Positions 23,551 through 36,094 of a stretch of DNA of 64,000 bases are shown piece by piece. A program made the translations under genes and the position numbers. The notes under the pieces were generated by a model. The model did no database searches. It had not been told where the DNA came from and saw nothing but the letters and a program-made list of their open reading frames with translations. Location: contig CM070900.1 in NCBI GenBank assembly GCA_036417435.1, positions 119,304,315 to 119,368,314 of the forward strand, in the 5' to 3' direction. This DNA comes from Inia geoffrensis (Eukaryota > Chordata > Mammalia > Artiodactyla > Iniidae). The first letter of the stretch is position 1. Every line of letters starts with the position of its first letter.

Positions 23551-23950
23551 GACATAACCCTTAAGTCTCTGTTAATAACAATATATTAAATTTTGGCATG
23601 ATAACATTAAAAATGGTTGTAAAGTGCTCAATATTTAAAATAAATACTTCAAAAATTAACAAAAACAATTTTTCAGCATGGATCTTGTACATCTGTATAG
23701 ATTTTTGTAGTGTCAGTGTTAAAATTGCTAAATGCACTACAACTGCAAAGAAATAATCATTCAGAACCGTCCTATACTTAGCTCTTTTTAGGCAGGATTA
23801 TATTCAGTAGAAAGGCTGCAAGCACTTGGGAAATCTAACTAAGCCTATTTTATTTTTTACAAATTACTGGTCTTAGAACTATGGATTATTTGATTAAACT
23901 CAAGGAAAAATAGTTAAAACATGAGGGTAGAAGATCCATGTTTAATTCAT
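23551..23950. other. 400-base unique spacer between two full-length L1s
   Basis: No gene or named repeat. It is the original genomic DNA separating the duplications of copies 1 and 2. Confidence 0.7.
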
Positions 23951-24360
23951 TTATTACCTTTTTTCTTTTTAAACATCTTTATTGGAGTATAATTTCTTTA
24001 CAATGGTGTGTTAGTTTCTGCTTTATAGCAAAGTGAATCAGTTATACATATATATATATATATCCCCATATCTCTTCCCTCTTGCATCTCCCTCCCTCCT
24101 GCATCTCCCTCCCTCCCACCTTCCATACCTCACCCATCTAGGTGGTCACAAAGCACTGAGATGATCTCCCTGTGCTATACGGCTGTTTCCCAGTAGCTAT
24201 CTACTTTACATTTGGTAGTGTATATATGTCCATGCACCTCTCACTTTGTCCCAGCTTACCCTTCCCCCTCCCCATATCCTCAAGTCAGTTCTCTAGTAGG
24301 TCTCTGTCTTTATTCCCATCTTGCCCCTAGATTGTTCATGACCTTTTTTTTTTTTTTTTT

Positions 24361-27300
24361 TTAGATTCCATATATATATGTTACCATATGGTATTTGTTT
24401 TTCGTTTTCTGACTTACTTCACTCTGTATGACAGACTCCAGGTCCATCCACCTCACTACAAATACCTCAATTTTGTTTCTTTTTAAGGCTGAGTAATATT
24501 GTATATATGTGCCACATCTTCTTTAGACATTCATCTGTCAATAGACACTTAGGTTGCTTCCATGTCCTGGCTATTGTAAATAGACCTGCAATGAACATTG
24601 TTGTACGTGATTCTTTTTGAAATATTGTTTTCTCAGGGTATATGCCCAGTAGTGGGATTCCTGGGTCGTATGATAGCCGTTTTTTAGTTTTTTAAGGAAC
24701 ATTCGTACTGTTCTCCATAGCAGCTGTATCAATATACATTCCCACCAACAGTGCAAGAGGGTTCTCTTTTTTCCACACCTTCTCCAGCATTTATTGTTTT
24801 TAGATTTTTTGAAGATGGCCATTCTGACCAGTGTGAGATGATATCTCATTGTACTTTTGATTTCCATTTCTCTAATGATTAATGATGTTGAGCATTCTTT
24901 CATGTGTTTGTTGGCAATCTGTATATCTTCTTTGGAGAAATGTCCATTTAGGTCTTCTGCCCATTTTCGGATTCGGTTCTTTGTTTCTTTTGATATTGAG
25001 CTGCATGAGCTGCTTATAAATTTTGGAGATTAATCCTTTGGCAGTTGCTTCATTTGCAAATATTTTCTCCCATTCTGAGGGTTGCCTTTTCATCTTGTTT
25101 ATGGTTTCCTTTGCTGTGCAAAAGCTTTTAAGTTTCATTAGGTCCCATTTGTTTACTTTTGGTTTTATTTCTATTTCTGTAGGAGGTGGATCAAAAAGGA
25201 ACCTGCTGTGATTTATGTCAGAGTGTTCTGCCTATGTTTTCCTCTAGCAGTTTGATAGTATCTGGCCTTACATTTAGGTCTTTAATTCATTTTGAATTTA
25301 TTTTTGTGTATGGTGTTAGGGAGTGTTCTACTTTCATTCTTTTACATGTAGCTGTCCAGCTTTCCCAGCACCACTTATTGAAGAGGCTGTGTTTCTCCAT
25401 TGTATATACTTGCCTCTTTTATCAAAGATAAGGTAACCATATGTGCATGGGTTTATCTCTAGGCTTTCTATCCTGTTCCATTGATCTATATTTCTGTTTT
25501 TGAGCCAGTACCATACTGTCTTGATTATTGTAGCTTTGTAGTATAGTCTGAAGTTAGCGACCCAGATTCCTCCAGCTCCGTTTTTTTTTCTCAAGATTGC
25601 TTTGGCTAATTGGGGTCTTTTGTGTTTCTGTACAAATTGTGAAATTTTCAGCTCTAGTTCTCTGAAAAATACCAGTGGTAGTTTGGTAGGGATTGCACTG
25701 AATCTTTAGATTGTTTTGGATAGTAGATCCATTTTCACAATGTTGATTCTTCCAAGACAAGAACATGGTATATCTCTTCATATATTTGTATCATCTTTAA
25801 TTTCTTTCATCAATCTCTTATAATGTTCTGCATACAGGACTTTTGTCTCCTTAGGGAGGTTTATTTCTAGATATTTTATTCTTTTTGTTGCAGTGGTAAA
25901 TGGGAGTGTTTTATTAATTTCACTTTCAGATTTTCCATCATTATTGTATAGCAATGCAAGAGATTTCTGTGCATTAATTTTGTATCCTGATACTTTAGCA
26001 AATTCATTGATTAGCTCTAGTAGTTTTCTGGAGGCATCTTTAGGATTTTCTATGTATAGTATTATGTCATCTGCAAACAGCTTTACTTCTTATTTTCCGA
26101 ATTGGATTCCTTTTATTTCTTTTTCTTCTCTGATTTTTGTGGCTAAAACTTCCGAAACCTTGTTGAATAATAGTGGTGACTGTGGGCAACATTGTCTTGT
26201 TCCTGATCTTAGTGGAAATGGTATCAGTGTTTCACCATTGAGGATGATGTTGTCTATGGGTTTGTCATATATGACCTTTATTATGTTGAGAAAAGTTCCC
26301 TCTATGCCTGCTTTCTGGAGGGTTTTTATCATAAATGGGTGTTGAATTTTGTCAGGTTTTTCTGCATCTATTGAGATGATCATATGGTTTTTCTCCTTTA
26401 GTTTGTTAATATGGTATATCACACTGATTGATTTGCATATATTGATGAATCCTTGCATTCCTGGGATAAACCCCAATTGAACATGGTATATGATCCTTTT
26501 AATATGCTGTTGGATTCTGTTTGCTAGTATTTTGTTGAGGATTTTTGCACCTATGTTCATCAGTGATATTGGTCTATAATTTTCTTTCTTTGTGTCATCT
26601 TTGTCTGCTTTTGGTATCAGGGGGATGGTGGCCTCATGACCTGAGTTTGGGAATGTTCCTCTCTCTGCTATATTTTGGAAGAGTTTGGGAAGGACGGGTG
26701 TTAGCTCTTCTCTAAATGTTTGATAGAATTCACTTGTGAAGCCAACTTGTCCTGGGCTTTCGTTTTTTGGAAGATTTTTAATCACAGTTTCAATTTCCAT
26801 GCTTGTATTGGTCTGTTCATATTTTCTATTGCTTCCTGGTTCACTCTCAGAAGGTTGTTCATTTCTCAGAATTTGTCCATTTCTTCCAGGTTATCCATTT
26901 TATTGGCATAGAGTTGCTTGTAGTAATCTCTCATGATCCTTTGTATTTCTGCAGTGTCAGTTGTTACTTCTCCTTTTTTATTTCTTATTCTATTGATTTG
27001 AGTCTTCTCCCTTTTTTTCTTGATGAGTCTGGCTAATGGTTTATCAATTTTGTTTATTTTCCCAAAAAAACAGCTTTTAGTTTTATTACTCTTTTCTACC
27101 ATTTCCTTCATTTCTTTTTCATTTAGTTCTGGTCTGATCTTTATGATTTCCTCCCTTCTGCTAACTCTGGGGTTTTTTGTTCTCCTTTCTTGAATTGCTT
27201 TAAGTGTAAGGTTAGACTGTTTATTTGAGGTGTTTCTTGTTTCTTGAGGTAGGATTGTATTGCTATAAACTCCCCTCTTAGAACTGCTTTTGCTGCATCC

Positions 27301-28158
27301 CATAGGTTTTGGGTCTTTGTGTTTTCATTGTCATTTGTTTCTAGGTATTTTTAGATTTCCTCTTTGATTTCTTCAGTGATCTCTTGGTTATTAAGTACTG
27401 TGTTGTTTAGCCTCCATGTGCTTGTATTTTTTACAGATTTATTCCTGTAATTGACCTCTAGTCTCATAGCATGTGGTTGGAAAAGATACTTGATATGATT
27501 TCCATTTTCTTAAATTTACCCAAGCTAGATTTGTGACCCAAGTTATGATCTATCCTGGAGAATGTTCCATGAGCACTTGAGAAGAATGTGTATTCTGTTG
27601 TTTTTGGATGAAATGTCCTAGAAATATCAATTAAGTCCATCTTGTTTAATGTATCATTTAAAGCTTGTGTTTCCTTATTATTTTCATTTTGGATGGTCTG
27701 TCCATTGGTGAAAGTGGGGTGTTAAAGTCCCCTACTATGATTGTGTTACTGTCAATTTCCCCTTTTCTGGCTGTTAGTATTTGCCTTATTTATTGAGCTG
27801 CTCCTATTTTGGGTGCATAAATATTTACAATTGTTACATCTTTTTCTTGGATTGATCCCTTGATCATTATGTAGTGTCCTTCTTTGTCTCTTTTAATAGT
27901 CTCCCTTTTAAACTCTATTTTGTCTGATATGAGAATTGCTACTCCAGCTTTCTTTTGATTTCCATTTGCATGGAATATCTTTTTCCATCCCCTCACTTTC
28001 AGTTTGTATGTGTCCCTAGGTCTGAGGTGGGTCTCTTGTAGACAGCATATATACTGGTCTCATTTTTGTATCCATTCTGCCAGTTTATGTCTTTTGTTTG
28101 GAGCATTTAATCCATTTACATTTAAGGTAATTATCAATATGTATGTTCCTATTACCAT
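24361..28158 (-). pseudogene. L1 copy 2 ORF2, full length but inactivated
   Basis: From the MVIGTY-type start at 28158 to the TAA after YIYGI at 24361-24363 is 3,798 bases, about 1,265 codons, close to the usual L1 ORF2 size. The endonuclease piece at 27790-27996 has GWKKIFHANG and GVAILISDKI; the SDH active-site triplet is replaced. 26866-27303 holds the Z region. 26090-26800 is an uninterrupted 236 codons of reverse transcriptase ([36 protein letters not shown]). A stop at 26090-26092 lies just before FADD (26066-26077), the metal-binding pair of the polymerase. The C-terminal cysteine-rich segment ([16 protein letters not shown]) is at 24571-24903. Confidence 0.92.
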
Positions 28159-28215
28159 TTTCTTAATTGTTTTGTGTTTTTTATTGTACTTCTTTTCCTT
28201 CTCTTGTGTTTGCTG

Positions 28216-29313
28216 TGTAGGGAAGTTCCTTTAGCATTTGTTGTAAAGCTGGTTTGGTGGTGCTGAATTCTCTTAGCTTTTGCTTGTCTGTAAAGGAGTT
28301 TTAATTTCTCCATCAAATCTGAATGAGATCCTTGCTGGTGCATCTTTGTTGTACGTTTTTCACCTTCATCACCATAAATATGTCCTGCCATTCCCTTCTG
28401 GCTTGCAGAGTTCTGCTGAAAGATCAGCTCTTAACCTTATGGGGATTCCCTTGCATGATTTTTGTTGTTTTTCCATTGGTGCGTTTAATATTTTTTCTTT
28501 TATTTAATTTTTGATGGTTTAATTAATATGTGTCTTGGTGTGTTTCTCCTTAGATTTATCCTGTATGGGACTCTCTGTGCTTCCTGGACTTGATTAACTA
28601 TTTCCATTCCCATATTAGGTAAGTTTTCAACTGTAATCTCTTCAAATATTTTCTCAGTCCCTTTCTTTTTCTCTTCTTCTTCTGGGACCCCTATAATTCA
28701 AATGTTGGTACATTTAATGTCCCAGAGGTCTCTGAGACTGTCCTCAATTCTTTTCATTCTTTTCTCTTTATTCTGCTCTGTAGTAGTTATTATTTCCACT
28801 ATTTTTTTTTTTTTTTTGGTACGCGGGCCTCTCACTGTTGTGGCCTCTCCCGTTGTGGAGCACAGGCCCCGGTTGCGCGGGCTCTGCAGCCATGGCTCAC
28901 AGGCCCAGCTGCTCCGCGGCATGTCGGATCTTCCCGGACCGGGGCATGAACCCGTGTCCCCTGCATCGGCAGGTGGACTTTCAACCACTGCGCCACCAGG
29001 GAAGGACTATTTCCACTATTTTATCTTCTAGGTCACTTATCTGTTCTTCTGCCTCAGTTATTCTGCTATTGATCCCTTCTAGAGAATTTTTAATTTCATT
29101 TCTTGTGTTGTTCATCACTGCTTGTTTGCTCTTTAGTTCTCTTAGGTCCTCATTAAATGTATTTTCTCCATTCTATTTCCACGATTTTGGATCATCTTTA
29201 CTGTCATTTTTCTGAATTCTTTTTCAGGTAGACTGCTTATTTCCTCTTATTTGTTAGGTCTGCTGGGTTTTCACCTTGCTCCTTCACCTGCTGTGTGTTT
29301 CTCTGTCTTCCAT
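28216..29313 (-). pseudogene. L1 copy 2 ORF1, split by a SINE
   Basis: The start region at about 29313 has lost two bases relative to the MRRQ start of copies 1 and 3 (ATGGAAGACAG instead of ATGAGAAGACAG). The CHR SINE at 28806-29007 cuts the protein at the VEIITTTEQNKEKRMKR segment. At the C terminus the usual TAG has become TAC, so the frame runs on through KGTSLHSKHKRRK to a stop just ahead of ORF2. It is not functional. Confidence 0.85.
28791..29022 (-). mobile_element. CHR-family SINE (minus) in L1 copy 2 ORF1
   Basis: A T run at about 28803-28817 (the A tail on the minus strand) is followed by the SINE body, ending at the head GTCCTTCCCTGG on the minus strand. TATTTCCACTATTTT is duplicated perfectly at 28791-28805 and 29008-29022. 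The element is in the same orientation as its host L1. Confidence 0.95.
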
Positions 29314-31327
29314 TTTGCTTAACTTACTGTGTTTGGGATCTCCTTTTCTCAGCCTGCAGCTTCGTATTTCCTGTTGTTTTTGGTGTCAGCCCCCAGTGGC
29401 TAAGGTTGATTCAGTGCGTTGTGCAGGCTTCCTGGTGGAGGGGACTGGTGCCTGTGTTCTGGTGGATGTGACTGGATCTTGTCTTCCTCTTGGTGAGGAC
29501 CACGTCTGGTGGTGTGTTTTGAGGTGTCTTTGAAATTATTTTGATTTTAGGCAGCCTCTCTTCTAATGGATGGCATTGTGTTCCTGTCTTGCTAGATTGT
29601 TCGCATAAGGTGTCCAGCACTGTAGCTTGCTGGTCATTGAGTGTAGCTGGGTCTTGGCGTTGAGATGGAGATCTCTGGGAGATTTTCACCATTTGATATT
29701 ATATGGAGCTGGGAGATCTCCTGTGGACCAGTGTCCGGAACTTGGCTCTCCCACCTCAGAAGCGTAGCTCTGACTCCTGGCTAGAGCACCAAGAGCCTGT
29801 CATCCACATGGTTCAGAATAAAAGGGAGGAAAATAAAAGAACGATAGAAAAAAGATAAAATAAAATAAAATAATCAAAATAAAAAATAATTATTTAAAAA
29901 ATATTTTTTTAGGTATTAAAAAAAAAAGAAAGAAAGAAGAGAGCAACCAAACCAAAAAACAAATCCACCAATGAAAAACACTAAAAAGTATACTAAAAAA
30001 AAAAAAAAAAAAAGTCGCACAGAACCCTAGGAGAAATTGTAAAAACAAAGCTATACAGACAAAATCACACAGAAGTATACACATACACATTCACAAAAAG
30101 GGAAAAATATATATATTTTGTTGCTCCCAAAACCCACCTCCTCAATTTGGGATGATTTGTTGTGTATTCAGGTATTCCACAGATGCAGGGCACATCAAGT
30201 TGATTGTGGAGATATAATCCACTGCCTCTCAGGCTGCTGGGAGAGATTTCCTTCTCTTCTTTGTTCACACAGCTCCTGGGGTTCAACTTTGGATTCCCCG
30301 CTTCTGCATGTAAGGCACCTGAGGGCATCTTTTCTTTGATCAGACTGGACCAGGTTAATGGAGCAGCTGATTCGGGGGCTCTGGCTCACTCAGGCCAGGG
30401 GGAGAAAGGGGTACGGATGCAGGGTGAACCTGCGGCAGCAGGGGCCAGCGTGACGTTGCACCAGCCTGAGGCATGCCGTGCGTTCTCCCGGGGATGTTGT
30501 CCCTGGATCACGGGACCCTGGCAGTGGCAGGCTGCACAGGCTCCCGGGAGGGGAGGTGTGGATAGTGACCTGTGCTTGCACACAGGCTTCTTGTTGGCTG
30601 CAGCAGCCTTAGTGTCTCATGCCCATCTCTGGGGTCTGTGCTGATAGCTGCTGCTCTCGCGCATCTCTGGAGCTCCTTTAAGCAGTGCTCTTAATCCCCT
30701 CTCATGCACCAGGAAACAAAGAGGCAGGAAAAAGGCTCTTGCCTCTTCAGCAGCTCCAGACCTTTTCCTGGACTCCCTCCCAGCTAGCTGTGGCGCAGTA
30801 GCCCCTTTCAGGCTGTGTTCATGCAGCAAACTCCAGTCCTCTCCCTGGGACCTAACCTCCGAAGCCCGAGCCCCAGCTGTCAACCCCCCCCTACCCCGGC
30901 GGGTGAGCAGACAAGCCTCTCAGGCTGGTGAGTGCTGGTCGGCACCGATCCTCTGTGTGGGAATCTCTCCGCTTTGCCCTCCACACCCCTGTTGCTGTGC
31001 TCTCCTCCACAGCTCTGAAGCCTTCCCCCTTCCAACACCTGCAGTCTTTGCCCGCAAAGGGGCTTCCTAGTGTATGGAAACCTTTCCTCCTTCACAGCTC
31101 CCTCCCACTGGTGCAGGTCCCATCCCTATTCTTTGTCTCTGTTTTTTCTTTTCTCTTTTGCCCTACCCAGGTATGTGGGGAGTTTCTTGCCTTTTGGAAG
31201 GTCTGAGGCCAGTGTTCAATAGTTGTTCTGTAGGAGCAGTTCCACATGTAGATGTATTTCTGATGTATTTGTGGGGAGGAAGGTGATCTCCACGTCTTAC
31301 TCTTCCGTCATCTTGAAGCTCTCTCCC
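29314..31327 (-). promoter_or_regulatory. L1 copy 2 5' UTR
   Basis: About 2.0 kb. The distal half (30240-31327) is GC- and CpG-rich and aligns with copies 1 and 3. The proximal half has an A-rich/GAAA tract with a short A run near 29996-30013. Frames of 60-146 codons on both strands here are a result of high GC content. Confidence 0.75.
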
Positions 31328-31340
31328 TTATTACCTTTTT

Positions 31341-33629
31341 GAATCCCATTTTGTTTTTAAATATGGCTTTGTCTTTACACCCAGAATGATGTAACCACTG
31401 TCTAGACTTTAAATGCATCACACGAGTTTCTTGAACTGATTAGTCAGTCAACTAATAGTTTATCCACACTAGGTTCTTCTAGACAGTTCTGCAACTGATT
31501 TTCCAGCTGATGGTATTAAGTTTGACATTTTTTAATATATCAGAAAGAAAGACAACACTGACTTCCAGGTTCTATGATGATTTTTCAGTTTTGTGAAGCA
31601 AAATAGAATGTCTAAAAAGATAATGACTCAATAAAACGCCCATAAATTTTACAGATATGTCAACATAATTTTAAAACTTGAATTAAAAAATAAAATTCTT
31701 CAAAATATGTGCTTAAAGTGAACATGAAAATACCAACCTATAATCCATAGTGATATGTTTCTTAATGATTTACCAATTTATCAAAAGTTAAATGGAAAAT
31801 TTTTCCAGCTATATAGTTATTCATTCAATTTAAACAAAAAAAAATGGTGGCATAAATTATCAGGTAATTGCTTTGATTCTTCATTTTATTTTGAGTGTGC
31901 ATAAGCCAAACCAATGATGAACTGTGTCAGCAAACATGAAATAACCTTATTTTTATGGCACTGGATTTTTTCCAGATGGAGGAATATTTAAGTAAGGTGC
32001 TTAAAATTCACATTTTTATTCTTTCAGTTACTAATATCTGAATCTGCAATACAAGTTGTTCTAAGTGCAGATGTTCTTATTGCTAGATTCATCTATGCCA
32101 ATAAAGCAAAAAGCATGTATATAAATACAGACTTTAATCTTTGACTCACCATTTTTAGTAGTACCATCCATACACTCAAAGATTTGCTTTACATTGGTAA
32201 TTCAAACACCCAATATTTGTGTATTGACATGTGTTGATTATCTGATTTTATCCATGTAATATCCTTCATGAAGATGATATAGTACTATAATGGTCATGTA
32301 TTTTTTAAACTTGAAAAATCCCACCCCTACACTATTCCAAACAGAATAAATCCAGAAGAACGTCCTTTTGCTTTTGTTCATGTGATCCACTTATCGCTGC
32401 CTTTTGTGTTGCCTCAACTTGTACCTGGTGAGCAATGAGAAGAGTGACAGTCCTCCTTGACCTCTGCAGCCAGCTCAGCACCACCACTTATTCTCTCTGA
32501 CAGAGGAAGTTTCTTCTTCCTCAAGAGGAATGCCTATTTCTTTTCTGTTCTCTGCCTGGTTTTGCCCACACCTCTGCGATCTCACAGATCAAATACATTT
32601 CTTGGTGATAGTCTTGCCACATCTGGCTCCATATTTCACCACTGACTTGACACTCCACAGTGTTCACCTGATTCATTCAGCCTTTGCATACATACAGTCT
32701 GGTGAGCTCAGTCATCATAGTACTAGGTATTTGAATAAGAATAATTTATTCTGTCATGTTTAATTCTCTAATGCTGAAAGTTATTTATCTAAAACAAATT
32801 ATTTGGCAAATAAACTAAATAATAGCTCAGACATGGCAAATCTGATGGTAAAATAATTTTATGTGTTACTTACTTGCCTTTTATAGGCAAATCATATGTG
32901 TACCTCAAAATATTTTCAAACTTCTATGATTAGCAACTTCCTTCATAAAGTAATTTTTGTGGTAATTCTAGTTCTTTATGTAAAGAAATTTATGTAAAGC
33001 AGATTTAATTCTGGAAACCTTTTACCAATATACTCACCAATAGAATGGATTGATTTACTTGCATGGTTATAGAAGTTTTATACTGAGCTTAGTTCCCTAG
33101 AACGTCATCTACAAAAGTCTATAATTCTCTGAAAATGCTAAACTACTGCAGGGTTAAATAAGATAACACTATAGAACATGATTTTTATGAAGATCACAGT
33201 GGTTCATAAATTTTTATAAATTTTATATTCATTTTATAAATAATTTTCTTCATTTTGAAAGAACAAATTTCTTCATTTAAAAAATAGAGAAAATTCTAAT
33301 TTATTGTAGTGGATGAAGTAAGAGGAAAAATTTCCCATCCAAGTGCTCTAAATATTATTGTTGTTTTAAAAAGTATAATGACTAAATAAAATAAATGCTC
33401 ATGTGTCAAGAATCCCAAATTGAAAAATATAATAATTTGCATGTGATTAAAGCTCTTTTTAGTTTTTAATCACAACATAAAAGCAGATGAAAGTTGAAGT
33501 TCCCAGTGTTTTCTACACCTCTCTTTTCTTCCCCAGAAGCAACCACTCTCATGAATTTAGTGTCCTTGGTTTTATACCTTAATACTAATTTATGGTTTTA
33601 TTGAACATTTAGCTAAACTACTTCTTAAT
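31341..33629. other. No recognisable gene
   Basis: Mainly AT-rich. A less AT-rich patch at 32380-32700 contains two overlapping 62- and 77-codon frames without recognisable motifs; it could be an old LTR or DNA element, but I cannot name it. Confidence 0.5.
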
Positions 33630-34060
33630 ATTGTTGCCACAACATTCATTTTATGTGGCCAAGAAGCCTGCAGAGACCTTGAACTGACACTATTTCCTCC
33701 TGCCAGCATCGACCCGAGATAACAGCCTGCAGAACAAGTATGTTTCTGATACAACTCCCTCAACATGTGTGCACCTTAGATAAAACCCAATGTTTACCAA
33801 AACCCCACTGTTTTTGGTTTGAATTGACCAATCTGGTTTTAGCCAAGGAATCTCAAAGCACTGCACCCAGGGACCCTAATAAAGACATGTGCCCCATGTC
33901 CTGTCGGTTGCCCACACCCTGCCTTAACCTCCCTGTGTACCTCCTTGAGGACCAAGGAATAATAAACTTCTCTATTTCACTTTTCTTTGCAGTCTTTGTT
34001 GAGCAATGCTCACCATCTGACACCCCCAGGCTCTACTTAACAAGCATTAATTTAAAGGCA
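33630..34060 (+). mobile_element. LTR-like segment (old endogenous retrovirus), probable
   Basis: The layout fits a solitary LTR: a GC-richer U3-like part ('gataaaacccaatgtttaccaaaaccccactg', 'gaccaatctggtttta.ccaa'), a polyadenylation signal AATAAA at about 33959, and a following 'cttctctatttcac..ttctttgcagtctttgttgagcaatgctca' R/U5-like part. The 112-codon frame at 33740-34078 lies across it and is not a known protein. No viral coding region is present. The ends and family are uncertain. Confidence 0.5.
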
Positions 34061-34486
34061 CAACAGGTATGTACATAAGCAGTATTTTTTTGATATTTTA
34101 AGGTCTGTAAATGGACTTATTCTATATGTAAGATTATCAAGCATGTTATATTTATTCAACAGTATGATTTCAGGATTGTAAGGGTTGATAAGCATAGACA
34201 TGCATTTATTTCTTTCCCCAGGGCTGACATTTCAGGATTCTGGTTTTATGCTATTATAACAAACCTGTGATTAATATCTATGTGTATCTTCATGTGCTTA
34301 TGTTCAAGAATTTTTTTAATGTAGGAGAGGAATTTCTGGTTCATGGGTTGTTTATATTTTTATCATTCAATTGTCACTATTCTTTGACTATTGAAAACCC
34401 TCTCCTCAACTTCAGGGACATCATCTTGTCTCTCCTCCCAGACTCTGATGAAACAACAATATGGCAACAATATTTGGGAATAAGCT
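34061..34486. other. No recognisable gene
   Basis: AT-rich DNA; a 74-codon frame at 34267-34491 has no recognisable features. Confidence 0.5.
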
Positions 34487-34830
34487 TGTAAAAAGATAAA
34501 CTGAGGCATATTAAAAATTTTAATAGATTATTTGAGCAAAAAATCAATTTGACTAAGGCTGTGCCAAACCAGAAGTGATTAGGAGTGCTCCACTAATAGG
34601 AGTTCAAGGGAGAGACTTTTATAGGCAAAAGGTAGAAGCAAAGCAAGAAAATTATTTGATTGACTATAGCTTAAAGCTTAGTTGGCTGATTGTGACTGGT
34701 TGCCCTTATGTTTCAATTTTGTAACCTTGAGGCATTTACAGGCTTACCTTTTGGTTTGCTTAAGCAAGACTCCACCACATTAGAACCACCTCAGTCTGAT
34801 GGCCTCCTTGTTTAATTAATTTAATGAGCT
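34487..34830 (-). mobile_element. LTR-like segment (old endogenous retrovirus), minus, probable
   Basis: On the minus strand there is a TATA-type box (CTATAAAAGTC, about 34614-34624) followed by 'tctcccttgaactcctattagtgg', then 'tttttgctcaaataatctatt' and the 3' end '..tatgcctcagtttatctttttaca'. A TATA box, a downstream R-like segment and an end in CA are what a solitary LTR looks like. No internal viral sequence is seen. Confidence 0.5.
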
Positions 34831-36094
34831 TAATTATCAAAATGCTATATGAGAGAAAAAGAACAACAAATCCAAGAAGGTATTTATGGAGATCAAAAGG
34901 TGCTATTGAAATATATATTTATCTTCTCTCAGTGTAACCCTCTGAAGGAGTATGATATTTATTATAGGCAACATATTAAATGCACTCAAATATGACTTGC
35001 TGTTTATATACTTGGGAAACCAGAATGTGACCTAAAGATTATTGTGACTTCCTAAACTTTAGTCATAGTGCTACTTTATCCAAAATGAGATAATCAGTGT
35101 GGAAATAGTAGAAATGCTTGCATATTCATTCTTGGTATGCTATTAGAATGTGACTTACTCAAATGTGGAAAGCATTATCTGCTTTTATGGAAAAAAAAAA
35201 ATGTACTATGGACATGTTTAGCAGACTTGGCATCTGATCCAAATATCGTACTGAACTATCACTTAACTTCTAGAACCTCAATTTCTCACCTTTAAAATTG
35301 TTATAGTGGTATCTACTTTGTTTTTGAAATTGGGTTGTATAGAAGCAATTATCAAGCAAGATAATGGATATGAATGGGCTTTTCAAACTGGCAAGATTAT
35401 GTAAATGTATGCAGTGATTATTCAGTACTTCCAAACACATTCATAGAATAATGACACCAATCAGCATATGGCTTTGGTGACAGAGAGTATAATCTCTGAG
35501 ACGCTGAACACTAAATGTATCACCACTTACTGCTATGAAAACCATGTACACATACACACAAAAACACACAAATTCACACATAAAGGTCTTATTATTAATG
35601 ACCTTGAAGCAGTGTATGATGTTCTAAAATATAGTTGGAAACAAACACTACTGGAAGAGGAGCCTCGATACTGTCAATGTCTAAATGGCAGTTCATCTGA
35701 TGTAACACTGTTCTGACATTGAATCTGTGTTAATCAACAGCCTGAGTAAATGAACCAAAAAAGTGTCTTATGATTGCTGTTAACCTCAGCAAAGACAGAG
35801 GCAACAACTGCCACAGTAACAGCATGTTGAATGCTAAGAGAATTGGTGCACTGCCACTCTTCGTAGAAGCTGACAGCTGTTAAGTCAGCTCTGGTGTAAT
35901 TGCTATTGTTTTACTCTATAATTTTGTGCATTTGATTTTGGTGTCAAATTTCAAAGTCAGAATAGAAATTATGTAAGGCTACATTGAGTTATAAATATAA
36001 TTGTTCAAATCAATTGTTTCTTATTTTGAATCGTAATTTATCATATGGGTAGATAGATATATACACATATGCACACACATATATGTATGTATGG
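34831..36094. other. No gene; possible MIR scrap near 35225-35350
   Basis: 'acttaacttctagaacctcaatttctcacctttaaaattgttatagtgg.atctactt' is similar in order to the MIR core, but diverged enough that I give it low weight. An 82-codon frame at 35468-35716 has no family features. Confidence 0.4.

Larger units (their letters stand above)
23951..31340 (-). mobile_element. Full-length cetacean L1 (copy 2, minus) with nested SINE
   Basis: TTATTACCTTTTT is found at 23951-23963 and 31328-31340; because it merges with the tail T run, its exact length is ambiguous. The element (23964-31327) is about 7.36 kb, or about 7.15 kb without the SINE. The minus strand begins GGGAGAGAGCTTCAAGATGA and has 5' UTR, ORF1, ORF2, 3' UTR and an AATAAA followed by an A-rich tail. 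ORF2 is of full length but carries stops and frameshifts. It is the best template here for aligning the other copies. Confidence 0.95.

Noticed and set aside
30204..31206. Frames of 60-150 codons on both strands in the GC-rich blocks at 22.5-23.4, 30.2-31.2 and 45.0-46.1 kb, looking like a CpG-island gene
   Set aside because: The three blocks are the same L1 5' UTR repeated, and high GC content alone gives long stop-free stretches on both strands.
33740..34078. 112-codon frame at 33.7-34.1 kb as a possible gene
   Set aside because: It overlies an LTR-like segment with a polyadenylation signal inside the frame, and has no recognisable domain.
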